From the NCBI RefSeq assembly GCF_005938225.1, contig NZ_VCPC01000004.1:310001-374000 (forward strand): a stretch of 64,000 bases of DNA. The letters are read 5' to 3'. A program made the translations under genes and the position numbers. Below, piece after piece: positions 8,701 to 18,271 of the stretch (position 1 is the first letter of the stretch; each line of letters starts with the position of its first letter). The notes beneath the pieces are model-generated. The model was not told the DNA's origin, did not search any database, and saw nothing but the letters and a program-made list of their open reading frames with translations. The stretch is from Arenibacterium halophilum (GTDB lineage: Bacteria; Pseudomonadota; Alphaproteobacteria; Rhodobacterales; Rhodobacteraceae).

Positions 8701-9256
8701 ACTTGCGGATCGTTTCCACCGTCAGGTTTCCATTTGTGTAGACACAGATATCCGCGGCAATCGCCATCGCGTCGCGGGCGACCTGTTCTGCGGAACGGTC
8801 GCTGTCCATCATGCCGCGCGCGGCAGCCAAGGCATAATTTCCGCCCGATCCGATCGCCGTCACATCGTGCTCGGGCTCCAACACGTCGCCCGCGCCGGTG
8901 ATCACGAAGATATCCGCACCATCCGACACGATCAGCATCGCCTCCAGCTTTTGCAGGTACTTGTCTGTCCGCCAGTCCTTGGCCAGTTCCACACTGGCGC
9001 GGGCCAGCTGTCCGGGGGTAGATTCCAGCTTGGCCTCCAGCCTCTCCAGCAGCGCAAAGGCATCGGCAGTCGATCCAGCAAAACCAGCGACAATATCGTA
9101 TCCGCCAGGCGACAGGCGGCGCACCTTCCGGGCGGTGCCTTTGATCACGGTTTGGCCAAGAGACACCTGGCCATCGCCCGCGATCACTACTTCGCCGCCT
9201 TTCTTGACGCCAATGATCGTTGTTCCGTGCCAGCCGGGAAAGTCGGTGCTGCTCAT
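8699..9256 (-). CDS. hslV: ATP-dependent protease peptidase subunit HslV
   Basis: A 185-residue N-terminal threonine peptidase that forms the two-ring dodecamer of the HslUV protease. After removal of an 11-residue propeptide ([11 protein letters not shown]), Thr12 becomes the catalytic N-terminus, giving the usual TTIIGVKK start. The [15 protein letters not shown] and [12 protein letters not shown] segments match the family and the length is normal. It is the first gene of hslVU. Confidence 0.97.
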   Translation of the reverse strand: MSSTDFPGWHGTTIIGVKKGGEVVIAGDGQVSLGQTVIKGTARKVRRLSPGGYDIVAGFAGSTADAFALLERLEAKLESTPGQLARASVELAKDWRTDKYLQKLEAMLIVSDGADIFVITGAGDVLEPEHDVTAIGSGGNYALAAARGMMDSDRSAEQVARDAMAIAADICVYTNGNLTVETIRK

Positions 9257-9327
9257 GGGTCCTCCGGGTTGCTGGCCGCCTATATGGCGGCTTGAGTCAG
9301 GGCAGACAAGGCCACCGCACCAATGAA

Positions 9328-9351
9328 AAAGGCGCCCGCGGGGGCGCCTTT
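9328..9351 (-). terminator. Intrinsic terminator after trxA
   Basis: A 10-bp GC-rich stem (AAAGGCGCCC paired with GGGCGCCTTT) with a four-base loop lies 25 bp downstream of the trxA stop codon and continues into five T residues on the reverse strand. It separates trxA from hslV. Confidence 0.85.
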
Positions 9352-9375
9352 GGGATCATGTCGCAGATCGAGCGA

Positions 9376-9696
9376 TCAGATCGATTCGTTGATCCAGCTT
9401 TGCAGAGCGGCCTTGGGCGCCGCGCCGGCGCGGTTCGACACCACCTGCCCGTCCTTGAAGATGAACAGCGCGGGAATGCCACGTACGCCCATTGCGGCGG
9501 CAGCGTTCGGATTGCTGTCAACGTCAACCTTGGCGACCTTGATCTTGCCTTCGTATTCGGCGGCAAGCTCTTCCAAGGCGGGGCCGATCTGTTTGCAAGG
9601 GCCGCACCATTCGGCCCAGAAATCCACCACGACGGGGATATCGGAATTCTTGACTTCGGCGTCGAAGGTTGCATCGGTTACGGCAACGGTGGCCAT
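9376..9696 (-). CDS. trxA: Thioredoxin
   Basis: A 106-residue cytosolic disulfide reductase with the canonical active site WCGPC (C31 and C34) inside [18 protein letters not shown]. The conserved Asp and the cis-proline segment (GIPALFIF) are present. Length is standard. It lies 56 bp after addA on the same strand, and has its own terminator, so it ends the tsaE-addA transcription unit or forms its own. Confidence 0.97.
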   Translation of the reverse strand: MATVAVTDATFDAEVKNSDIPVVVDFWAEWCGPCKQIGPALEELAAEYEGKIKVAKVDVDSNPNAAAAMGVRGIPALFIFKDGQVVSNRAGAAPKAALQSWINESI

Positions 9697-9752
9697 GGGG
9701 TTTCTCCTACAGGGGTAAGGCTTGGGGTTTTGGCGGCGTCAGGCACCGGAAT

Positions 9753-12700
9753 CTAGGCAGGCCCATCCGGAAGGTCAAGATGTGGGGTGCGGCTCCCGGC
9801 GCTCATCACAATATCCTGAGGGAGTGACATGAATGTGGCGGTCCGCGTCCACAGGATCGCGGTGTCGATCTGGTGGTCAGGAAAGATTTGTTTCAACGCA
9901 TGGGCATAGGCGAACATCTGTCGCAGCAGTCCTTCGGGTGTGGCCTCGGGCGTTGGGGGCACCGTCGCATTCGTCTTGAAATCCACTGCCAGAACCGTGG
10001 TTGGTGTCACGATCAGACGGTCGATCACCCCGTGCACGCGGCGCGCGCCGATCTGCGCGGTCACCGGCACCTCGGCCAGGGTGTCGGGGCCGAACAGATG
10101 CGCAAGCTCGGGTGCGTCGATCACGGCGCTTGCCTCGGCCAGCAAGGCGGCGCGGGTTGCACTATCGGTGCCGGGCAGCAGGCGTTCGGTGACATTTTCG
10201 CGCGTACTGGGGTCCGATCCTGCAAGAACTTCGATCAGGCGGTGGATGCGCGTGCCGCGCAACTTGGCGGCGTCTTCTTCCTCTCCCATGTCACCGGGCA
10301 GGGCCTTGGCGCCACCCAAATCCGACGGGCTGAGCGTTTCCAGCGGCGGTACAGGTATCGGCGCGGGCAGGTTGAAGACATCCGGCAGATCAACCGTTTT
10401 CTTTTCAACCTCTTCGGGCACCTGCACTGGCAAGTCGTCCCATCCGTCACCCTGAACCGAGAGCCCGATACCCCCGGGCAGGTCGCGATCTACGGCACCA
10501 GAGTCGCGCATCGCTGCTTCGACCTGCTGATACCAGCTGTCGCCCTCTTTATCCAAATCGCCGGCCGCCGCCACGATCAGCCACTTTTCTGCCCGTGTCA
10601 GAGCCACATAGAGCAGCCGTTGGCGTTCGTTCATGTCCTTGTCGCGGATCGCCTGCGCGGCCTCGGTCAGCGCGGGGGGCATCTGGGCCGCTGCGGGGCG
10701 CCACATTGGAACGCCGTCCAGCGCAAGGATGTCGCCACGGTTCTGGTAGGCGCGTTTCGCGGTGTCGGGCAGGATCACGATGGGCGATTCCAGCCCTTTT
10801 GCGCCATGCACCGTCATCACCCGTATCATATCGCCCGCGCTGCCCAATTCGCGTTTGATCTCAAGGGCATCGGCCTCCATCCACGTCAGGAAACCGGTCA
10901 GGCTGGGCACATCGGTGCGCTCGTAGGCCAGCGCCTGCGACAGCAGCGCGTTGATGCCGTCTTCCGCCTCAACCCCAAGCCGCGCAAGCAGGCGGTTGCG
11001 GCCGTGATGGCGGGTCAACACCCGTTCGATCAGGTCGTAAGGGCGCAGGAAATCGCTTTGGGCCATCAGGTCGGTCAGCGTGGCGACCGTTTCGGAATGC
11101 CGCGCGCCCTGATCGCGCAGGGTTTGCCACAGATACGTGCGTCCGCGATCATGGGCGAGGCTGAACAACTCCTGCTCGGTCCAGCCGAACAGCGGCGATT
11201 TCAGGGCAATTGCCAGCGACAGGTCGTCCTCGGGCGTGGCCAGGAACCGCAGCAACGCGGCCAAGTCCTTTACCGCCAGTTCGGCGCCCACCTTCAGACG
11301 GTCGGCCCCGGCAATCGGCAGGTTCGCAGCCTTGCAGGCGCGTATGATCTCGGCAAACAAATCGGATCGACGTTGCACCAGCACAAGGAAATCGCCAGCC
11401 CGCACCGGGCGGCGGATCAACCCGCCCTGCCCCTGCGCCGGAATGGTTTCGCCCGCGTCGATCAAGCGGCGGATTTCTCCGGCGATCCGCTCGGCCAGTT
11501 CCACCGTATGTCGGCGCGGGCTTGGCCGGTCGACCGGATCAGTCCAGTGCCGGTCATCATCTTCCGAGGTTTTGTCGACCACGGGCCACAGATCGATCCG
11601 GCCGGGCAGATCGCGCTGGAACGCGCGGTGCTGGCTGTCCTTGTGGAAGCCGGCGGCGGCCTTGCCGTCGAACACCAGATCGACCAGCCGAAGGATCGAC
11701 TGCGCCGAGCGAAAGGAAAATTCCAGCGTAAGATCTTCGAGGTTCCCGCCGCTTGCGCGCAGACGGTCGCCAAATTCGGCCTGCATCCTGTCGAACGCTT
11801 GCGGGTCGGCGCCCTGAAAGGAATAGATCGACTGTTTCTTGTCCCCAACCACGAAAATCGTGCGCTCAACCCCTTCGCGCGCCCCCGCGCCGCTGGTGAA
11901 TTCCTGCGCCAGCTTTTCGATCACGTCCCATTGTTCGGGGCTGGTGTCTTGCGCTTCATCCACCAGGATATGGTCGATCCCCCCATCCAGCCGGTACAGC
12001 ACCCAGGCTGCCACGGCGGGGTTGTTCAGCAATTGCCGCGCTTTCTGAATCTGGTCATCGAAATCCAGCCAGCCGCGCAGCTGCTTGCGGCGTTCATATT
12101 CGGGAAGGAATCGCGTGGCAAAACGGTGCAGCGCGGCCGATTTCCGCGCAGCCAATAGCCCAAGCCGGGCCGGCCGCGCAGATTCGACCCGCGTCATCAG
12201 GTCATTGAGGCGAGGCAGGATCGCGGCGCAGGCCTCTTGCGTCTTTTTCGTCGGGAAAGACCCTAATTTGGCTGTAAACGGCTCTCTCGCACTGGCGCCT
12301 GTCAGCATGATCTGTTCCAGAACGGCCAGTGTTTCGGCTTCGGGCGCGGGCTTGTCGATGACTGCGGCCAGCGCCTCCCCCGCTTTGACGTCGGTTTTCG
12401 AGCCGGCCATCAGCGCGGCGTGCAGATCACGCAGCAGTTCGGCTTCGCCCCCAAGAAACACCTGCGCCAGCAGCGCGGCGTCGTCGAAACCGGACGGCAA
12501 GCCGAAAGCGCCCAGCAACCCGTCAAATGTCATCGGCGGGGTCAGCGCGGCGCGGTATTGCAGGACCGAGGCCAGCACATCGTCCAGCCCTGCGCCCGAG
12601 GCATGGCGGGCGAGCCCTTCGATCAGTGGCGCATCTTCGCCTTCGGCCATCTGTTCGACAATCTCGGCGCAGAGCAGCCGCGCGGCTCGGGTTTCCATCT

Positions 12701-13139
12701 CGGAAAACTGGGGGCTGACCCCGGCCTCGAGCGGAAAACGCCGCAACAGAGACGCACAAAAGCTGTGGATCGTCTGAATTTTCAGCCCGCCCGGTGCCTC
12801 GATCGCGCGGGCGAACAGGGTGCGGGCATGGCGCATCCTTTCAGGCGTGATCGCACCTTCGACGCCCAGCAGGTCAAGCTGGCCGTGCAGCGCGCCATCT
12901 TCCAGCATGGCCCATTCGCCCAGCCGCCGGAACAGGCGGTTCTGCATCTCGCTGGCTGCCGCCTTGGTGTAGGTCAGGCACAGGATGTTCTGCGGATCGA
13001 CCCCGGCCAACAGAAGCCGCGCCACCCGGTCGGTCAGCACGCGGGTTTTTCCCGACCCCGCGTTGGCGGACAGCCATGTCGAGGCATCGGGCCGCGCCGC
13101 CTGCACCTGGCGTTCGGTGGCGTCGTCGCGCGTGCTCAT
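9753..13139 (-). CDS. addA: Double-strand break repair helicase AddA
   Basis: An 1128-residue UvrD-like helicase/nuclease. With AddB it forms the alphaproteobacterial counterpart of RecBCD, which resects double-strand breaks for RecA. Walker A is ANAGSGKT at about residues 25-32, the DEAQDTSPEQW motif II lies near residue 390, and motif VI (LLYVALTRAEKWL) near 850. The C-terminal RecB-type nuclease domain shows the AVDFKTN motif. The start at 13139 (MSTRDDATERQ) overlaps the addB stop as ATGA; an upstream frame would add 13 unlikely residues. Confidence 0.95.
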   Translation of the reverse strand: MSTRDDATERQVQAARPDASTWLSANAGSGKTRVLTDRVARLLLAGVDPQNILCLTYTKAAASEMQNRLFRRLGEWAMLEDGALHGQLDLLGVEGAITPERMRHARTLFARAIEAPGGLKIQTIHSFCASLLRRFPLEAGVSPQFSEMETRAARLLCAEIVEQMAEGEDAPLIEGLARHASGAGLDDVLASVLQYRAALTPPMTFDGLLGAFGLPSGFDDAALLAQVFLGGEAELLRDLHAALMAGSKTDVKAGEALAAVIDKPAPEAETLAVLEQIMLTGASAREPFTAKLGSFPTKKTQEACAAILPRLNDLMTRVESARPARLGLLAARKSAALHRFATRFLPEYERRKQLRGWLDFDDQIQKARQLLNNPAVAAWVLYRLDGGIDHILVDEAQDTSPEQWDVIEKLAQEFTSGAGAREGVERTIFVVGDKKQSIYSFQGADPQAFDRMQAEFGDRLRASGGNLEDLTLEFSFRSAQSILRLVDLVFDGKAAAGFHKDSQHRAFQRDLPGRIDLWPVVDKTSEDDDRHWTDPVDRPSPRRHTVELAERIAGEIRRLIDAGETIPAQGQGGLIRRPVRAGDFLVLVQRRSDLFAEIIRACKAANLPIAGADRLKVGAELAVKDLAALLRFLATPEDDLSLAIALKSPLFGWTEQELFSLAHDRGRTYLWQTLRDQGARHSETVATLTDLMAQSDFLRPYDLIERVLTRHHGRNRLLARLGVEAEDGINALLSQALAYERTDVPSLTGFLTWMEADALEIKRELGSAGDMIRVMTVHGAKGLESPIVILPDTAKRAYQNRGDILALDGVPMWRPAAAQMPPALTEAAQAIRDKDMNERQRLLYVALTRAEKWLIVAAAGDLDKEGDSWYQQVEAAMRDSGAVDRDLPGGIGLSVQGDGWDDLPVQVPEEVEKKTVDLPDVFNLPAPIPVPPLETLSPSDLGGAKALPGDMGEEEDAAKLRGTRIHRLIEVLAGSDPSTRENVTERLLPGTDSATRAALLAEASAVIDAPELAHLFGPDTLAEVPVTAQIGARRVHGVIDRLIVTPTTVLAVDFKTNATVPPTPEATPEGLLRQMFAYAHALKQIFPDHQIDTAILWTRTATFMSLPQDIVMSAGSRTPHLDLPDGPA

Positions 13140-16069
13140 GTCAGATCCTCCGGTACGGCAGGGTCCGACAGATCCCATTCGCCATAACGGGCCAGATGGT
13201 CGTAATCGCCAATGTCTTGAATGCTTTGCAGCATCAGCCGCGCGGTGAACCCCTGTTCGGCGGTCAGATACGCACCGATCAGACCGCGCAATTCATCCAG
13301 AACGGTGGCGGCGGGTGTGTCTTCCAGCGGGGCATCGACTTCGTGATATTGGCCACCCAGCCCGAGAAAGGTTGCGCGGGCAACCCGGGCGTGGCCCAAA
13401 GCGGCAAAACCGCCTTGTTCAGCCATGGCGGCTTCGATCAGCAATTGTTTGTCGAACAGGGCCTGTTGCTTCACCGTAGGTGCGCGCCCGGTCTTGTAGT
13501 CAAAGATGTGCAGTTGCCCGACCTCATCAATGTCGATCCGGTCGGCCTTGCCGTTGATCGTGAAATCCAGCGGGGTCAGCGCCAGTTCGCCCTTGGGTTC
13601 GAATTGGGCGGGCCGGGCGCGGCGCTGACGGACCTGTTCGGCGCGCAGGAAATCATCGGCCACCTGCGCCAATCGGGCCAGCCACAACTGCCGCGCCACC
13701 GGCCAGGGCACATGGGTGTCCAGCACCTCGCGGCAGGTGTTCAGAAATGTCTCGCGCGTGAGGATTTCGGGCTGCAAAACCGAGGCCCTGATGAAATCTT
13801 CCAATGCCTCGTGAATGACGATGCCACGCAACAGGGCGTCAGGTTCGCGGATCAGCGGATCCAGCGGTTTCAGCCCCAGAACGTGCTTTGCGTAAATCGC
13901 AAACGGATCGCGGATCAGCCGCTTGATTTCCGTCACCGAAAGTTTCCGGGGTCGGGCATTCACCGGCGGGCGCGGGGCAGGGCGCGGGGCGGGGGCCACC
14001 GGGGTCACGGCCTCGGATGCGTCGGCCAGCGCCAGCCAGTGATCGCCGCGTGCCTGCATGGCGGCCAGCGCATCGCGACCGGCGCCGGGTATTCCGCCCA
14101 GCAGGTTTTTCAGCCGATTCAGCCAGCGCGAAGGCACGGTTTCGGCATCGTCCGACCGTTTCGGGCGTGTCAGCCAGACCTGCGGCGCGGCAATCGCCTG
14201 CTGAAAATCATGCGCCGACAGGCCGATCTGGCGTTCGGGCAGCAGCAACCCGGCGGCATGGCGCATCCGCCGGTTCAACCACGGGTCGGGCGAGGGCGAT
14301 TCCGGCCATGTGCCTTCGTTCAGCCCGCCAAGGATCAGCAGCCCCGCGCCCTGCACCCGCGCCTCGAGCGTGCCCCAGATCAGGATGTTCGGATGCGGTG
14401 CGTCGCGGTCGCGCACCTCTTCTCCGCGCAGCAGAGCCTCCAGCAGATCATGGAATTCGCTTGCCGTCATGTCACCGCCGTGGGCGGCCTGTTCGGCGAG
14501 GGTTTCCACCACCTGAAGCGCGGATTGACCGGCGTTGCGCTCCCACAGGGTGCCGCTGCCGTCGGGCGCGGTGCCACGCGCGATGGCCTCGGCGGCGTGG
14601 CGCAGCCAATCGACCCATTCGGCCAGCGGGCGGGTGCCCGAAGCAGGCTGCGCGCAGATATGATCGCAAACCCAGTCAATCCAGCTGGGCGGTATCTTGA
14701 CCTTGTCGTCGGCGATCCAACCCGACAGCGACGCACGGTCGGGGAAGGGCGGGCCGTGTCGGCGCAGGCGCAATTCCGTGTCGCGGGTATAGAGGTTGTG
14801 GGGCCCGCGATCGGCGCCGGTGTGAGTCAGCGGGTGTTTCAGCAGCGTCACCAGCCGTTCCGCCGTCAATCGTTCGGTGGCCAGTTGCGCGACATGGCGC
14901 AGGAACCGCCCCGGTGGCGACAGGTGCAGCGGCAGGCCGGCGCTGTCGTCGGGTACGATGCCCCATCGGTCCAGCGCAGCGGCCACCCGGCGCGTGAGCA
15001 TCCGATCGGGCGTGATCAACGCGGCGGTTTCGCCATCCTCGGCCGCCTGCCGCAGACGCAGCGCGATACAGATCGCCTCGGCCCTTGGGTCGGCGGCTTC
15101 GACCAGCGTCATGTCCTGCGTGGCGGCATCCAGATCGGTTAGCGCGGGGCCTTCCGCCAGCCAGGCGTCGGTGAACGGTGCGGGCCGCAGGGCGAGCGAG
15201 ACCAGCCGGTTGCGCGGTTCGGACGCGGGCGGCGAGTTCGTCCAGCGCCGCACGTCGCCCGGTTGCAGGTCAAGCCCCTGAAGGATCGGGGAAAACCGAA
15301 ACTGCGGGTGGTCTTCGGACACTCGCGCATCGGACATATCAGCCCAAATGCCACCCGGTTGATCGAAATCGAACCCGGGCAGCACGATCGCGCCCTGCGG
15401 CAACCGCGCGACCGCGTCGATCAGCATGTGCGTTGTCCCACGCGACCCGGTGGACCCGGCTAAAATCACGGGATGTTCAGGCGGTGTGGTCGCCCACTGC
15501 TCGATCAGCGTTTGGACTGCCCGGCGTTGCCGTGCCTGTGGGTCAAGCTGGCCGGATTGTTCATCCAGATATGTTTCTACAATGCCGATAAAGCTTTGCG
15601 CGCGGGCCCAGTGGCCTGACATATCGGTCACGTCCAGCGTGCGGATCGTCTCGGCAGACACACCTTCGCCCTGCATTTCGTCCAGCAGGCCGGCAAGGCT
15701 GTCGGCCAGGTCATACACCGAGTGGCGCGCGGCCAGGTCAGGTTGTGCCTTGATCAGCTGGGCGACCAGCTGTGCAAGTTCCAGCCGCCGCCGCAAAGGC
15801 GGAGCTGAAGGGGGCAGGGCGCCCGGTAGCCAGGTTTCCACCACATCCGTCACGAGCGAGATACGTGGCAGCAGGCGCGCCGGGCCAGTGTCGAACAGAT
15901 CGCGCAATCGGCGCGCCATGCGTCGGGTGTTTACGACGAGGTCCACCTGCGCCATCGCCAGTGGAGACTGCCCGGCCATGCGATCGGTCAGGCCGCGGAT
16001 CAGCTCGGCCGGGAAATCGACTCCAGGCGGCAGGGCAAACAGGCGGGGGGTGTCGGTGGGTTCAAACAT
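13136..16069 (-). CDS. addB: Double-strand break repair protein AddB
   Basis: A 977-residue partner of AddA. It has a degenerate helicase N-terminus without a clear Walker A, as expected for alphaproteobacterial AddB, and a C-terminal PD-(D/E)XK nuclease domain with the motif HIFDYKTGRAP near residue 850. The VILAGSTGSRGTT and LLILGGLNEGTWPE segments are family markers. It overlaps murU by eight bases at its start and addA by four at its end, so all are probably one operon. Confidence 0.94.
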   Translation of the reverse strand: MFEPTDTPRLFALPPGVDFPAELIRGLTDRMAGQSPLAMAQVDLVVNTRRMARRLRDLFDTGPARLLPRISLVTDVVETWLPGALPPSAPPLRRRLELAQLVAQLIKAQPDLAARHSVYDLADSLAGLLDEMQGEGVSAETIRTLDVTDMSGHWARAQSFIGIVETYLDEQSGQLDPQARQRRAVQTLIEQWATTPPEHPVILAGSTGSRGTTHMLIDAVARLPQGAIVLPGFDFDQPGGIWADMSDARVSEDHPQFRFSPILQGLDLQPGDVRRWTNSPPASEPRNRLVSLALRPAPFTDAWLAEGPALTDLDAATQDMTLVEAADPRAEAICIALRLRQAAEDGETAALITPDRMLTRRVAAALDRWGIVPDDSAGLPLHLSPPGRFLRHVAQLATERLTAERLVTLLKHPLTHTGADRGPHNLYTRDTELRLRRHGPPFPDRASLSGWIADDKVKIPPSWIDWVCDHICAQPASGTRPLAEWVDWLRHAAEAIARGTAPDGSGTLWERNAGQSALQVVETLAEQAAHGGDMTASEFHDLLEALLRGEEVRDRDAPHPNILIWGTLEARVQGAGLLILGGLNEGTWPESPSPDPWLNRRMRHAAGLLLPERQIGLSAHDFQQAIAAPQVWLTRPKRSDDAETVPSRWLNRLKNLLGGIPGAGRDALAAMQARGDHWLALADASEAVTPVAPAPRPAPRPPVNARPRKLSVTEIKRLIRDPFAIYAKHVLGLKPLDPLIREPDALLRGIVIHEALEDFIRASVLQPEILTRETFLNTCREVLDTHVPWPVARQLWLARLAQVADDFLRAEQVRQRRARPAQFEPKGELALTPLDFTINGKADRIDIDEVGQLHIFDYKTGRAPTVKQQALFDKQLLIEAAMAEQGGFAALGHARVARATFLGLGGQYHEVDAPLEDTPAATVLDELRGLIGAYLTAEQGFTARLMLQSIQDIGDYDHLARYGEWDLSDPAVPEDLT

Positions 16070-16754
16070 GCGGCTCTGTTATCAGGGTTTCGGCCAATGC
16101 GATTCCATCAGGGTGCCCGACGTCGCACCATCTTCCGGGGTAGCGTAGCCCGAACAGCCGCCCGTCGCGGGCGATGTCATCCCAGATGACGTTCAGCGAA
16201 AACACGCGGTCGGGGCGCGCCGCCACCCGGGCCGGGTTCAGGATTTGCACGCCTCCGTAAACGAAATCGCCACCACGGGAAATTCGACCCTCTATATCCA
16301 ACCTGAAATCTCCTGCGGACTTGCGGCCAAGGCAACCCGACAGCGGCACGCAGATCAACAGCGCTTCCATACGTGCCGGATCCCACGCATCGGCCAGCAG
16401 GGCCAGCGGGTTCGGACCCTGCCAGATCGCGTCGGAATTCGTGGTGAACAGCGGCCGGTTCCCCAGCAGCGGAAGCGCCTGTTTCAGCCCGCCACCAGTA
16501 TCAAGAATATCGGGCGTCTCGGCCGAAACCGTCACGCCGAGGGGCGTAAGATGTGTCTCTAACTGGTCAGAAAGGTAATGCGTGTTTGCCACCACGCGCG
16601 GCACGCCGTGGTCGCGGATCAGATCGAGCGTGTGATCGATCAGCGCGCGCCCAGCCACTGGAATCAGCGGCTTGGGCTGCGTGCGGGTCAGCTCGCCCAT
16701 GCGGGTGCCGAACCCTGCGGCAAAGATCATCGCCGATTGGGGCGCGTCGCTCAT
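16062..16754 (-). CDS. murU: MurNAc-1-phosphate uridylyltransferase-type nucleotidyltransferase
   Basis: A 230-residue sugar-phosphate nucleotidyltransferase with the N-terminal signature AAGFGTRMGELT followed by TQPKPLIPVAG, and the metal-binding aspartate in TTNSDAIW. In the AmgK/MurU shunt, which bypasses MurA and fosfomycin sensitivity, such an enzyme turns MurNAc alpha-1-phosphate into UDP-MurNAc. The assignment over other nucleotidyltransferases rests on the directly adjacent AmgK-type kinase, with which it overlaps by four bases. Confidence 0.82.
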   Translation of the reverse strand: MSDAPQSAMIFAAGFGTRMGELTRTQPKPLIPVAGRALIDHTLDLIRDHGVPRVVANTHYLSDQLETHLTPLGVTVSAETPDILDTGGGLKQALPLLGNRPLFTTNSDAIWQGPNPLALLADAWDPARMEALLICVPLSGCLGRKSAGDFRLDIEGRISRGGDFVYGGVQILNPARVAARPDRVFSLNVIWDDIARDGRLFGLRYPGRWCDVGHPDGIALAETLITEPHV

Positions 16755-17758
16755 GCCGCGCGCAACCCGGTCAACGCGTCCGGGGTCGGGGTGGGCAGGG
16801 CGTCGCGCAGCAGATCGGCCACCGGGGCCAGCACGGGATGTTCCAGATCGGCCATCAACAGATCCCAGACCTTGGGGATCATGTCGACATACTGCGGCTT
16901 GCCATAGTCGTGCCCCAGCCGCCCGAACACACCCAGAATGCGTAGGTTGCGCTGGGCGCCAAGCACCGCATAGGCAGTTCGGAACGCGTGATCGTCGCAG
17001 CCGGTTTGTTCTATGTAATGCGTGATGTTCCGGGTCTCGACGGCCGGAGAGACATCACGGCGCACGTCCTGCAACAGCGACACGAGGTCATAGGCCGGGT
17101 GGCCCAGCATCGCATCCTGGAAATCCAGCAGACCCACGCGCGCAACGCCATCCCGGTCGGGCAACCACAGCAGGTTATCGGCGTGATAGTCGCGCTGAAT
17201 CAGAACAGGGGGGGCGCCTGTCGTCGTTTGCTGCAGAATGTCCTGGAACCGGTCGGCGAACCGGCTGCGCGCCTTGGTCGCCGGATCGCCCGTCACAAGG
17301 GCGGCGTATTTGTCGAAGGCGAGGCAGGCCAGGTCCGTCATCAGCGGAGGATCGTAGGTTTCCAGCGTGGGGGCGGGCACCTGGTGCAGTGCCACCAGAA
17401 CATCGGTGGCGGTTTCATAGAGCAATGGTTCGTTGTCTGGACGGGCGCGCAATACGCGCGAAAACAGGTCGTCACCCAGATCTTCGAGGATAAGAAGCCC
17501 ATTTTCGGCATCCTGAGCGATGATCTGCGGCGCGCTTAGCCCAGCGGCGCAAAGATGTTTGGCAATCCGCACGAAGGGGCGCACATCTTCGCCTTTCTCT
17601 GGCGGGGCATCCATCAGAATGGCGGTTTTGCCCGTTTCAGGGTCTGTCAGACGGTCATAGCGCCGGTTCGAGGCATCGCCCGCCAGCACCGCGCGGATGG
17701 CCCCGGCCCAAGGCGAGCCCGCAATGAAATCCGCAATCAGGGCGTTCCGGTCAGCCAT
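16751..17758 (-). CDS. amgK: N-acetylmuramate/N-acetylglucosamine kinase AmgK-type phosphotransferase
   Basis: A 335-residue aminoglycoside-phosphotransferase-fold kinase. The catalytic loop is RDYHADNLLWL and the magnesium-binding segment is GLLDFQDAMLG. AmgK phosphorylates MurNAc and GlcNAc at C1 in peptidoglycan recycling, supplying the murU product. The start at 17758 (MADRNALIADF) overlaps the end of tsaE by eight bases; the longer frame upstream would lie within tsaE. The order tsaE-amgK-murU-addB-addA is recurrent in alphaproteobacteria. Confidence 0.83.
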   Translation of the reverse strand: MADRNALIADFIAGSPWAGAIRAVLAGDASNRRYDRLTDPETGKTAILMDAPPEKGEDVRPFVRIAKHLCAAGLSAPQIIAQDAENGLLILEDLGDDLFSRVLRARPDNEPLLYETATDVLVALHQVPAPTLETYDPPLMTDLACLAFDKYAALVTGDPATKARSRFADRFQDILQQTTTGAPPVLIQRDYHADNLLWLPDRDGVARVGLLDFQDAMLGHPAYDLVSLLQDVRRDVSPAVETRNITHYIEQTGCDDHAFRTAYAVLGAQRNLRILGVFGRLGHDYGKPQYVDMIPKVWDLLMADLEHPVLAPVADLLRDALPTPTPDALTGLRAA

Positions 17759-18230
17759 GGGCGACTCCGTCAAGTTTGGCGGCCCATTTCGGTGCGGACC
17801 ACGTAAATTCAAGGGTGCGGTGATTTTCATCCTCGGGCGACGCGCTTAGCGTCAGAGCCAAAGCATCTGGCGGCGCGGTACCGCCCAGCCTGTCTGGCCA
17901 TTCGACAAGGCAGATGGCCTGCTCGAACGCATCGAACAGGCCAAGTTCTTCAATCTCATCGGTGCCCGTCAGCCGATACAGATCGGCGTGCCAGATTTGA
18001 TCCTTGGTCGTGTCGTACATCTGAACCAGGGTGAAGGTCGGCGAGGGCACATCTTCGGGTTCGGACAGGCGCGATTGGATCAGGCTGCGGCAGAAATGGG
18101 ATTTTCCTGCGCCAACCGGGCCGGTCAGCAGGATGGTGTCGCCCGACTCTAGTCGCGCGCCAATGCGGCGGGCGAATTCCGCCGTTTCTTCGGCGCTGTG
18201 CGAGAGGCAGGTAAACGGGCTGGCAGTCAT
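17751..18230 (-). CDS. tsaE: tRNA threonylcarbamoyladenosine synthesis ATPase TsaE
   Basis: A 159-residue P-loop ATPase with Walker A GPVGAGKS at about residues 37-44, the SPTFTLVQMY segment, and the HADLYRL motif with the conserved W in LVEWPDRLG. It works with TsaB and TsaD (also in this window, at 28356) to make t6A at position 37 of ANN-decoding tRNAs. It begins the operon with amgK, murU, addB and addA. Confidence 0.93.
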   Translation of the reverse strand: MTASPFTCLSHSAEETAEFARRIGARLESGDTILLTGPVGAGKSHFCRSLIQSRLSEPEDVPSPTFTLVQMYDTTKDQIWHADLYRLTGTDEIEELGLFDAFEQAICLVEWPDRLGGTAPPDALALTLSASPEDENHRTLEFTWSAPKWAAKLDGVAHG

Positions 18231-18271
18231 AGCGCCACAATGGCGTTGGCGCGCGCCGCCCGCAAGCCGGA